DNA of 64,000 nucleotides. Source: Loripinus fragilis. Its lineage: Eukaryota; Mollusca; Bivalvia; Lucinida; Lucinidae. Below are positions 37,905 to 47,379 of this stretch, one piece after another (within the stretch, counting starts at the first letter, position 1; each line of letters begins with the position of its first letter). The stretch is from NCBI GenBank assembly GCA_964019695.1, contig CAXHUL010000525.1:67001-131000 (forward strand), given 5' to 3'. The notes under the pieces are model-generated. The model searched no databases and was not told the origin of the DNA. It saw only the letters and a program-made list of their open reading frames with translations. The position numbers and the translations under genes were made by a program.

Positions 37905-40851
37905 TGATACCGAGTTATCGGGGTGTGGAAGTCCGCCGCCCCGAAGCTTTACGCGCTTCTGTCTCGCGAACTACTATTTTCATCATGCCCACATGGGCAT
38001 CAGTTTGTAGTACGGGAGGCCGTCTACAAATGGTGAAAATTTCAAAGCCTTCCGTCGGGAAATTAAAAAGTTATGAGCATTAGAAGATCTTCCCATTAGG
38101 CCCCATTAGGCCACAGTAGCCGACCGGGCCTAAAACTTGCGCGGGTCACTTTCACGGACGGGCTCGAAACTGGTGCCAGAAGTTAGCCCCCGACCAGTGC
38201 TTCATTGTGAGGCATTGCGTAAAATTTTCCGTCCCCCGAGTGCCGAGCAATAGCCCCTGAAAGGGCTTTCGGCACAATTTTCACGCCCTTATTTGAGCCA
38301 CTTGTAGCCGAAGGAATTTTGCGCAAATGACTGAGAGGTGCTCCTGGGCACTGCTCATCACTTTGCAATAGGTTCCGGGGCTTTTCGCGAAGGTCGCATT
38401 TTCTCAAACTTTGAGGGCATTAGTGGGTGGGGTGTGAAAACCTCCGAATGCATGGTTCTCAGCTCCTGCTGTGGGCAGCAAGCCAATTTTTTTCCAAAAT
38501 GTTGACCTATAAAAGAGCTTACTCGGGTGTGAAAATTATCATTGTGCGCGCGCGCCCCGGACCGCAATTATGATATTTCCTGTTTTCCCATAGGGCCCAA
38601 GGCAAATGGGGATAGCGGTTGTACGCGCTTTCTAAGGCTCTGATCGCTTTTAGATTTTGCACGCGGATAGGGCCAACAGAGGCGCAGGTATTGCCATGCG
38701 CACCCGCCCGCAACAATGTTTCGATACCGAGTTATCGGGGTGTGGAAGTCCGCCGCCCCGAAGCTTTACGCGCTTCCGTCTCGCGAACTACTATTTTCAT
38801 CATGCCCACACGGGCATCAGTTTGTAGTACGGGAGGCCGTCTACAAATGGTGAAAATTTCAAAGCCTTCCGTCGGGAAATTAAAAAGTTATGAGCATTAG
38901 AAGATCTTCCCATTAGGCCCCATTAGGCCACAGTAGCCGACCGGGCCTAAAACTTGCGCGGGTCACTTTCACGGACGGGCTCGAAACTGGTGCCAGAAGT
39001 TAGCCCCCGACCAGTGCTTCATTGTGAGGCATTGCGTAAAACTTTCCGTCCCCCGAGTGCCGAGCAATAGCCCCTGAAAGGGCTTTCGGCACAATTTTCA
39101 CGCCCTTATTTGAGCCACTTGTAGCCGAAGGAATTTTGCGCAAATGACTGAGAGGTGCTCCTGGGCACTGCTCATCACTTTGCAATAGGTTCCGGGGCTT
39201 TTCGCGAAGGTCGCGTTTTCTCAAACTTTGAGGGCATTAGTGGGTGGGGTGTGAAAACCTCCGAATGCATGGTTCTCAGCTCCTGCTGTGGGCAGCAAGC
39301 CAATTTTTTTTCCAAAATGTTGACCTATAAAAGAGCTTACTCGGGTGTGAAAATTATCATTGTGCGCGCGCGCCCCGGACCGCAATTATGATATTTCCTG
39401 TTTTCCCATAGGGCCCAAGGCAAATGGGGATAGCGGTTGTACGCGCTTTCTAAGGCTCTGATCGCTTTTAGATTTTGCACGCGGATAGGGCCAACAGAGG
39501 CGCAGGTATTGCAATGCGCACCCGCCCGCAACAATGTTTTGATACCGAGTTATCGGGGTGTGGAAGTCCGCCGCCCCGAAGCTTTACGCGCTTCCGTCTC
39601 GCGAACTACTATTTTCATCATGCCCACACGGGCATCAGTTTGTAGTACGGGAGGCCGTCTACAAATGGTGAAAATTTCAAAGCCTTCCGTCGGGAAATTA
39701 AAAAGTTATGAGCATTAGAAGATCTTCCCATTAGGCCCCATTAGGCCACAGTAGCCGACCGGGCCTAAAACTTGCGCGGGTCACTTTCACGGACGGGCTC
39801 GAAACTGGTGCCAGAAGTTAGCCCCCGACCAGTGCTTCATTGTGAGGCATTGCGTAAAATTTTCCGTCCCCCGAGTGCCGAGCAATAGCCCCTGAAAGGG
39901 CTTTCAGCACAATTTTCACGCCCTTATTTGAGCCACTTGTAGCCGAAGGAATTTTGCGCAAATGACTGAGAGGTGCTCCTGGGCACTGCTCATCACTTTG
40001 CAATAGGTTCCGGGGCTTTTCGCGAAGGTCGCGTTTTCTCAAACTTTGAGGGCATTAGTGGGTGGGGTGTGAAAACCTCCGAATGCATGGTTCTCAGCTC
40101 CTGCTGTGGGCAGCAAGCCAATTTTTTTTCCAAAATGTTGACCTATAAAAGAGCTTACTCGGGTGTGAAAATTATCATTGTGCGCGCGCGCCCCGGACCG
40201 CAATTATGATATTTCCTGTTTTCCCATAGGGCCCAAGGCAAATGGGGATAGCGGTTGTACGCGCTTTCTAAGGCTCTGATCGCTTTTAGATTTTGCACGC
40301 GGATAGGGCCAACAGAGGCGCAGGTATTGCCATGCGCACCCGCCCGCAACAATGTTTTGATACCGAGTTATCGGGGTGTGGAAGTCCGCCGCCCCGAAGC
40401 TTTACGCGCTTCCGTCTCGCGAACTACTATTTTCATCATGCCCACACGGGCATCAGTTTGTAGTACGGGAGGCCGTCTACAAATGGTGAAAATTTCAAAG
40501 CCTTCCGTCGGGAAATTAAAAAGTTATGAGCATTAGAAGATCTTCCCATTAGGCCCCATTAGGCCACAGTAGCCGACCGGGCCTAAAACTTGCGCGGGTC
40601 ACTTTCACTGACGGGCTCGAAACTGGTGCCAGAAGTTAGCCCCCGACCAGTGCTTCATTGTGAGGCATTGCGTAAAATTTTCCGTCCCCCGAGTGCCGAG
40701 CAATAGCCCCTGAAAGGGCTTTCGGCACAATTTTCACGCCCTTATTTGAGCCACTTGTAGCCGAAGGAATTTTGCGCAAATGACTGAGAGGTGCTCCTGG
40801 GCACTGCTCATCACTTTGCAATAGGTTCCGGGGCTTTTCGCGAAGGTCGCA
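37905..40851 (-). repeat. Three-monomer higher-order duplication beside the junction
   Basis: Variants T37905 and A38398 recur 2,453 bp later at T40358 and A40851. The distance is 3 x 818 minus the 1-bp loss near 38489. T39540 is the same change as T37905 in an intermediate monomer. These are the first monomers of the right array. Confidence 0.83.
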
Positions 40852-42519
40852 TTTTCTCAAACTTTGAGGGCATTAGTGGGTGGGGTGTGAAAACCTCCGA
40901 ATGCATGGTTCTCAGCTCCTGCTGTGGGCAGCAAGCCAATTTTTTTTCCAAAATGTTGACCTATAAAAGAGCTTACACGGGTGTGAAAATTATCATTGTG
41001 CGCGCGCGCCCCGGACCGCAATTATGATATTTCCTGTTTTCCCATAGGGCCCAAGGCAAATGGGGATAGCGGTTGTACGCGCTTTCTAAGGCTCTGATCG
41101 CTTTTAGATTTTGCACGCGGATAGGGCCAACAGAGGCGCAGGTATTGCCATGCGCACCCGCCCGCAACAATGTTTCGATACCGAGTTATCGGGGTGTGGA
41201 AGTCCGCCGCCCCGAAGCTTTACGCGCTTCCGTCTCGCGAACTACTATTTTCATCATGCCCACACGGGCATCAGTTTGTAGTACGGGAGGCCGTCTACAA
41301 ATGGTGAAAATTTCAAAGCCTTCCGTCGGGAAATTAAAAAGTTATGAGCATTAGAAGATCTTCCCATTAGGCCCCATTAGGCCACAGTAGCCGACCGGGC
41401 CTAAAACTTGCGCGGGTCACTTTCACGGACGGGCTCGAAACTGGTGCCAGAAGTTAGCCCCCGACCAGTGCTTCATTGTGAGGCATTGCGTAAAATTTTC
41501 CGTCCCCCGAGTGCCGAGCAATAGCCCCTGAAAGGGCTTTCGGCACAATTTTCACGCCCTTATTTGAGCCACTTGTAGCCGAAGGAATTTTGCGCAAATG
41601 ACTGAGAGGTGCTCCTGGGCACTGCTCATCACTTTGCAATAGGTTCCGGGGCTTTTCGCGAAGGTCGCGTTTTCTCAAACTTTGAGGGCATTAGTGGGTG
41701 GGGTGTGAAAACCTCCGAATGCATGGTTCTCAGCTCCTGCTGAGGGCAGCAAGCCAATTATTTTTCCAAAATGTTGACCTATAAAAGAGCTTACTCGGGT
41801 GTGAAAATTATCATTGTGCGCGCGCGCCCCGGACCGCAATTATGATATTTCCTGTTTTCCCATAGGGCCCAAGGCAAATGGGGATAGCGGTTGTACGCGC
41901 TTTCTAAGGCTCTGATCGCTTTTAGATTTTGCACGCGGATAGGGCCAACAGAGGCGCAGGTATTGCCATGCGCACCCGCCCGCAACAATGTTTCGATACC
42001 GAGTTATCGGGGTGTGGAAGTCCGCCGCCCCGAAGCTTTACGCGCTTCCGTCTCGCGAACTACTATTTTCATCATGCCCACACGGGCATCAGTTTGTAGT
42101 ACGGGAGGCCGTCTACAAATGGTGAAAATTTCAAAGCCTTCCGTCGGGAAATTAAAAAGTTATGAGCATTAGAAGATCTTCCCATTAGGCCCCATTAGGC
42201 CACAGTAGCCGACCGGGCCTAAAACTTGCGCGGGTCACTTTCACGGACGGGCTTGAAACTGGTGCCAGAAGTTAGCCCCCGACCAGTGCTTCATTGTGAG
42301 GCATTGCGTAAAATTTTCCGTCCCCCGAGTGCCGAGCAATAGCCCCTGAAAGGGCTTTCGGCACAATTTTCACGCCCTTATTTGAGCCACTTGTAGCCGA
42401 AGGAATTTTGCGCAAATGACTGAGAGGTGCTCCTGGGCACTGCTCATCACTTTGCAATAGGTTCCGGGGCTTTTCGCGAAGGTCGCGTTTTCTCAAACTT
42501 TGAGGGCATTAGTGGGTGG

Positions 42520-43294
42520 TGTGTGAAAACCTCCGAATGCATGGTTCTCAGCTCCTGCTGTGGGCAGCAAGCCAATTTTTTTTCCAAAATGTTGACCTAT
42601 AAAAGAGCTTACTCGGGTGTGAAAATCATCATTGTGCGCGCGCGCCCCGGACCGCAATTATGATATTTCCTGTTTTCCCATAGGGCCCAAGGCAAATGGG
42701 GATAGCGGTTGTACGCGCTTTCTAAGGCTCTGATCGCTTTTAGATTTTGCATGCGGATAGGTCCAACAGAGGCGCAGGTATTGCCATGCGCACCCGCCCG
42801 CAACAATGTTTCGATACCGAGTTATCGGGGTGTGGAAGTCCGCCGCCCCGAAGCTTTACGCGCTTCCGTCTCGCGAACTACTATTTTCATCATGCCCACA
42901 CGGGCATCAGTTGGTAGTACGGGAGGCCGTCTACAAATGGTGAAAATTTCAAAGCCTTCCGTCAGGAAATTAAAAAGTTATGAGCATTAGAAGATCTTCC
43001 CATTAGGCCCCATTAGGCCACAGTAGCCGACCGGGCCTAAAACTTGCGCGGGTCACTTTCACGGACGGGCTCCAAACTGGTGCCAGAAGTTAGCCCCCGA
43101 CCAGTGCTTCATTGTGAGGCATTGCGTAAAATTTTCCGTTCCCCGAGTGCCGAGCAATAGCCCCTGAAAGGGCTTTCGGCACAATTTTCACGCCCTTATT
43201 TGAGCCACTTGTAGCCGAAGGAATTTTGCGCAAATGACTGAGAGGTGCTCCTGGGCACTGCTCATCACTTTGCAATAGGTTCCGGGGCTTTTCA
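42520..43294 (-). repeat. Internally divergent monomer in the right array
   Basis: Nine departures from consensus fall within 775 bp: 42520, 42627, 42752, 42762, 42913, 42964, 43073, 43140 and 43294. Neighbouring monomers are close to consensus. An old or imported monomer inside a homogenised array is unusual and may mark a former array edge. Confidence 0.8.
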
Positions 43295-44625
43295 CGAAGG
43301 TCGCGTTTTCTCAAACTTTGAGGGCATTAGTGGGTGGGGTGTGAAAACCTCCGAATGCATGGTTCTCAGCTCCTGCTGTGGGCAGCAAGCCAATTTTTTT
43401 TCCAAAATGTTGACCTATAAAAGAGCTTACTCGGGTGTGAAAATTATCATTGTGCGCGCGCGCCCCGGACCGCAATTATGATATTTCCTGTTTTCCCATA
43501 GGGCCCAAGGCAAATGGGGATAGCGGTTGTACGCGCTTTCTAAGGCTCTGATCGCTTTTAGATTTTGCACGCGGATAGGGCCAACAGAGGCGCAGGTATT
43601 GCCATGCGCACCCGCCCGCAACAATGTTTCGATACCGAGTTATCGGGGTGTGGAAGTCCGCCGCCCCGAAGCTTTACGCGCTTCCGTCTCGCGAACTACT
43701 ATTTTCATCATGCCCACACGGGCATCAGTTTGTAGTACGGGAGGCCGTCTACAAATGGTGAAAATTTCAAAGCCTTCCGTCGGGAAATTAAAAAGTTATG
43801 AGCATTAGAAGATCTTCCCATTAGGCCCCATTAGGCCACAGTAGCCGACCGGGCCTAAAACTTGCGCGGGTCACTTTCACGGACGGGCTCGAAACTGGTG
43901 CCAGAAGTTAGCCCCCGACCAGTGCTTCATTGTGAGGCATTGCGTAAAATTTTCCGTCCCCCGAGTGCCAGGCAATAGCCCCTGAAAGGGGTTTCGGCAC
44001 AGTTTTCACGCCCTTATTTGAGCCACTTGTAGCCGAAGGAATTTTGCGCAAATGACTGAGAGGTGCTCCTGGGCACTGCTCATCACTTTGCAATAGGTTC
44101 CGGGGCTTTTCGCGAAGGTCGCGTTTTCTCAAACTTTGAGGGCATTAGTGGGTGGGGTGTGAAAACCTCCGAATGCATGGTTCTCAGCTCCTGCTGTGGG
44201 CAGCAAGCCAATTTTTTTTCCAAAATGTTGACCTATAAAAGAGCTTACTCGGGTGTGAAAATTATTATTGTGCGCGCGCGCCCCGGACCGCAATTATGAT
44301 ATTTCCTGTTTTCCCATAGGGCCCAAGGCAAATGGGGATAGCGGTTGTACGCGCTTTCTAAGGCTCTGATCGCTTTTAGATTTTGCACGCGGATAGGGCC
44401 AACAGAGGCGCAGGTATTGCCATGCGCACCCGCCCGCAACAATGTTTCGATACCGAGTTATCGGGGTGTGGAAGTCCGCCGCCCCGAAGCTTTACGCGCT
44501 TCCGTCTCGCGAACTACTATTTTCATCATGCCCACACGGGCATCAGTTTGTAGTACGGGAGGCCGTCTACAAATGGTGAAAATTTCAAAGCCTTCCGTCG
44601 GGAAATTAAAAAGTTATGAGCATTA

Positions 44626-44635
44626 GAAGATCTTC
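44626..44635. repeat. 10-bp perfect palindrome GAAGATCTTC
   Basis: This self-complementary 10-mer is present at the same phase of the monomers inspected, directly beside the CCATTAGGCC duplication. It is a possible dimeric protein site. Confidence 0.6.
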
Positions 44636-44655
44636 CCATTAGGCCCCATTAGGCC
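44636..44655 (+). repeat. Tandem 10-bp duplication CCATTAGGCC x2
   Basis: Two perfect adjacent copies occur in each monomer. Each contains TTAGGC, one base from the TTAGGG telomere unit, oriented opposite to the C-rich tract at the junction. Confidence 0.75.
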
Positions 44656-44794
44656 ACAGTAGCCGACCGGGCCTAAAACTTGCGCGGGTCACTTTCACGG
44701 ACGGGCTCGAAACTGGTGCCAGAAGTTAGCCCCCGACCAGTGCTTCATTGTGAGGCATTGCGTAAAATTTTCCGTCCCCCGAGTGCCGAGCAAT

Positions 44795-44810
44795 AGCCCC
44801 TGAAAGGGCT
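44795..44810. repeat. Hairpin AGCCC-CTGAAA-GGGCT
   Basis: A perfect 5-bp stem with a 6-nt loop. Recurrent variants at 4055, 7327, 13053, 16325 and 43991 hit this stem and turn it into CCCC-GGGG pairing, so a stem is kept. Confidence 0.5.
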
Positions 44811-44972
44811 TTCGGCACAATTTTCACGCCCTTATTTGAGCCACTTGTAGCCGAAGGAATTTTGCGCAAATGACTGAGAGGTGCTCCTGGGCACTGCTCA
44901 TCACTTTGCAATAGGTTCCGGGGCTTTTCGCGAAGGTCGCGTTTTCTCAAACTTTGAGGGCATTAGTGGGTG

Positions 44973-44983
44973 GGGTGTGAAAA
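44973..44983 (+). repeat. GGGTGTGAAAA motif, copy 1 in the monomer
   Basis: This is an exact 11-bp match to copy 2, which starts 96 bp downstream at 45069. The GT-rich form recalls iterated binding sites, but no binding protein can be named. Confidence 0.55.
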
Positions 44984-45009
44984 CCTCCGAATGCATGGTT
45001 CTCAGCTCC

Positions 45010-45023
45010 TGCTGTGGGCAGCA
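45010..45023. repeat. Hairpin TGCTG-TGGG-CAGCA
   Basis: A perfect 5-bp stem with a 4-nt loop, 29 bp upstream of the TATA candidate. The copy near 41744 has GAGG in the loop, leaving the stem intact. Confidence 0.5.
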
Positions 45024-45029
45024 AGCCAA

Positions 45030-45037
45030 TTTTTTTT
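45030..45037. repeat. T8 run, indel hotspot
   Basis: The homopolymer varies in length or is interrupted in several units (38489, 41759, 58128, 62213, 63848) and accounts for several of the few length differences between monomers. Some of these could be sequencing error in a homopolymer. Confidence 0.7.
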
Positions 45038-45051
45038 CCAAAATGTTGACC

Positions 45052-45059
45052 TATAAAAG
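45052..45059 (+). promoter_or_regulatory. TATA box candidate, one per monomer
   Basis: TATAAAAG matches the canonical TATA element and recurs in every monomer: plus strand in the right array, minus strand in the left. In the right array it would drive transcription away from the telomeric tract. The motif is only candidate evidence, since near-identical copies cannot show selection. Confidence 0.45.
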
Positions 45060-45068
45060 AGCTTACTC

Positions 45069-45079
45069 GGGTGTGAAAA
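45069..45079 (+). repeat. GGGTGTGAAAA motif, copy 2 in the monomer
   Basis: Identical to copy 1, it lies between the TATA box and the initiator-like element, so a bound factor there could affect initiation. Confidence 0.55.
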
Positions 45080-45082
45080 TTA

Positions 45083-45088
45083 TCATTG
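45083..45088 (+). promoter_or_regulatory. Initiator-like element, TCATTG
   Basis: The A of TCATTG lies 33 bp after the first T of TATAAAAG, close to the usual TATA-to-start distance of about 30 bp for RNA polymerase II. It matches five of six positions of the arthropod initiator TCAKTY. It is weak alone but consistent with a core promoter. Confidence 0.3.
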
Positions 45089-45099
45089 TGCGCGCGCGC
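45087..45099. other. Alternating purine-pyrimidine tract, Z-DNA-prone
   Basis: TGTGCGCGCGCGC is perfectly alternating, just downstream of the TATA and initiator candidates. The copy near 57363 is 2 bp shorter. Substitutions within it in other units, such as 1319, 5408, 21769, 36490 and 36493, are mostly CpG transitions. Confidence 0.6.
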
Positions 45100-45281
45100 C
45101 CCGGACCGCAATTATGATATTTCCTGTTTTCCCATAGGGCCCAAGGCAAATGGGGATAGCGGTTGTACGCGCTTTCTAAGGCTCTGATCGCTTTTAGATT
45201 TTGCACGCGGATAGGGCCAACAGAGGCGCAGGTATTGCCATGCGCACCCGCCCGCAACAATGTTTCGATACCGAGTTATCG

Positions 45282-45291
45282 GGGTGTGGAA
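45282..45291 (+). repeat. GGGTGTGGAA motif, copy 3 in the monomer
   Basis: One base differs from the other two copies over ten positions. It lies 213 bp downstream of copy 2 in the same orientation. Confidence 0.45.
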
Positions 45292-45345
45292 GTCCGCCGC
45301 CCCGAAGCTTTACGCGCTTCCGTCTCGCGAACTACTATTTTCATC

Positions 45346-45361
45346 ATGCCCACACGGGCAT
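45346..45361. repeat. Hairpin ATGCCC-ACAC-GGGCAT
   Basis: A perfect 6-bp stem with a 4-nt loop. Several recurrent variants (3509, 12507, 22324, 35411, 37992, 46173) fall in the loop and leave the stem intact. Rare exceptions near 52714 and 53538 hit the stem. Confidence 0.55.
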
Positions 45362-47379
45362 CAGTTTGTAGTACGGGAGGCCGTCTACAAATGGTGAAAA
45401 TTTCAAAGCCTTCCGTCGGGAAATTAAAAAGTTATGAGCATTAGAAGATCTTCCCATTAGGCCCCATTAGGCCACAGTAGCCGACCGGGCCTAAAACTTG
45501 CGCGGGTCACTTTCACGGACGGGCTCGAAACTGGTGCCAGAAGTTAGCCCCCGACCAGTGCTTCATTGTGAGGCATTGCGTAAAATTTTCCGTCCCCCGA
45601 GTGCCGAGCAATAGCCCCTGAAAGGGCTTTCGGCACAATTTTCACGCCCTTATTTGAGCCACTTGTAGCCGAAGGAATTTTGCGCAAATGACTGAGAGGT
45701 GCTCCTGGGCACTGCTCATCACTTTGCAATAGGTTCCGGGGCTTTTCGCGAAGGTCGCGTTTTCTCAAACTTTGAGGGCATTAGTGGGTGGGGTGTGAAA
45801 ACCTCCGAATGCATGGTTCTCAGCTCCTGCTGTGGGCAGCAAGCCAATTTTTTTTCCAAAATGTTGACCTATAAAAGAGCTTACTCGGGTGTGAAAATTA
45901 TCATTGTGCGCGCGCGCCCCGGACCGCAATTATGATATTTCCTGTTTTCCCATAGGGCCCAAGGCAAATGGGGATAGCGGTTGTACGCGCTTTCTAAGGC
46001 TCTGATCGCTTTTAGATTTTGCACGCGGATAGGGCCAACAGAGGCGCAGGTATTGCCATGCGCACCCGCCCGCAACAATGTTTCGATACCAAGTTATCGG
46101 GGTGTGGAAGTCCGCCGCCCCGAAGCTTTACGCGCTTCCGTCTCGCGAACTACTATTTTCATCATGCCCACATGGGCATCAGTTTGTAGTACAGGAGGCC
46201 GTCTACAAATGGTGAAAATTTCAAAGCCTTCCGTCGGGAAATTAAAAAGTTATGAGCATTAGAAGATCTTCCCATTAGGCCCCATTAGGCCACAGTAGCC
46301 GACCGGGCCTAAAACTTGCGCGGGTCACTTTCACGGACGGGCTCGAAACTGGTGCCAGAAGTTAGCCCCCGACCAGTGCTTCATTGTGAGGCATTGCGTA
46401 AAATTTTCCGTCCCCCGAGTGCCGAGCAATAGCCCCTGAAAGGGCTTTCGGCACAATTTTCACGCCCTTATTTGAGCCACTTGTAGCCGAAGGAATTTTG
46501 CGCAAATGACTGAGAGGTGCTCCTGGGCACTGCTCATCACTTTGCAATAGGTTCCGGGGCTTTTCGCGAAGGTCGCGTTTTCTCAAACTTTGAGGGCATT
46601 AGTGGGTGGGGTGTGAAAACCTCCGAATGCATGGTTCTCAGCTCCTGCTGTGGGCAGCAAGCCAATTTTTTTTCCAAAATGTTGACCTATAAAAGAGCTT
46701 ACTCGGGTGTGAAAATTATCATTGTGCGCGCGCGCCCCGGACCGCAATTATGATATTTCCTGTTTTCCCATAGGGCCCAAGGCAAATGGGGATAGCGGTT
46801 GTACGCGCTTTCTAAGGCTCTGATCGCTTTTAGATTTTGCACGCGGATAGGGCCAACAGAGGCGCAGGTATTGCCATGCGCACCCGCCCGCAACAATGTT
46901 TCGATACCGAGTTATCGGGGTGTGGAAGTCCGCCGCCCCGAAGCTTTACGCGCTTCCGTCTCGCGAACTACTATTTTCATCATGCCCACACGGGCATCAG
47001 TTTGTAGTACGGGAGGCCGTCTACAAATGGTGAAAATTTCAAAGCCTTCCGTCGGGAAATTAAAAAGTTATGAGCATTAGAAGATCTTCCCATTAGGCCC
47101 CATTAGGCCACAGTAGCCGACCGGGCCTAAAACTTGCGCGGGTCACTTTCACGGACGGGCTCGAAACTGGTGCCAGAAGTTAGCCCCCGACCAGTGCTTC
47201 ATTGTGAGGCATTGCGTAAAATTTTCCGTCCCCCGAGTGCCGAGCAATAGCCCCTGAAAGGGCTTTCGGCACAATTTTCACGCCCTTATTTGAGCCACTT
47301 GTAGCCGAAGGAATTTTGCGCAAATGACTGAGAGGTGCTCCTGGGCACTGCTCATCACTTTGCAATAGGTTCCGGGGCT

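Larger units (their letters stand above)
44627..45444 (-). repeat. Representative consensus-like 818-bp monomer
   Basis: I chose this unit because I see no private substitutions in it, and it stands for all others. Reading the plus strand, it contains in order: a 10-bp palindrome overlapping its edge, a tandem CCATTAGGCC duplication, hairpin AGCCC-CTGAAA-GGGCT, GGGTGTGAAAA, hairpin TGCTG-TGGG-CAGCA, an 8-T run, TATAAAAG, a second GGGTGTGAAAA, TCATTG, an alternating CG tract, GGGTGTGGAA, and hairpin ATGCCC-ACAC-GGGCAT. No open frame of convincing length starts with ATG. I do not recognise the monomer as derived from a known transposon, rRNA or tRNA. In the left array the same elements lie on the opposite strand. 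Confidence 0.9.

Noticed and set aside
36400..38000. Simple fold-back read or hairpin-adapter artefact
   Set aside because: Variants left of the junction (35834, 36020, 36312, 36490) are not mirrored to the right, and the two sides break at different monomer positions. A misjoin of two real ends remains possible.
44704..44713. RNA polymerase III B-box-like sequence GGCTCGAAAC
   Set aside because: It matches eight of nine B-box positions on either strand, but no A box at proper spacing and no tRNA cloverleaf could be found.
45240..45371. ATG-initiated 43-codon frame downstream of the TATA candidate
   Set aside because: It is preceded by two short ATG frames at about 45112 and 45149, has no recognisable domain, and is a length expected by chance in GC-rich DNA.
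44726..45444. Four recurrent open frames per monomer (about 93, 78, 74 and 65 codons) on both strands
   Set aside because: In the consensus they start with TTG or GTG, not ATG, overlap each other in antisense, show no recognisable domain, and persist only because the copies are nearly identical. Their substitutions show no bias towards silent sites that I can see.
44627..45444. CENP-B box (TTCG-4-A-2-CGGG) marking a centromeric satellite
   Set aside because: I searched TTCG and CGAA contexts in the monomer by eye and found none with the remaining conserved bases.
44627..45444. Transposon-derived monomer
   Set aside because: No terminal inverted repeats, target-site duplications, poly-A tail or transposase or reverse-transcriptase motifs were seen.
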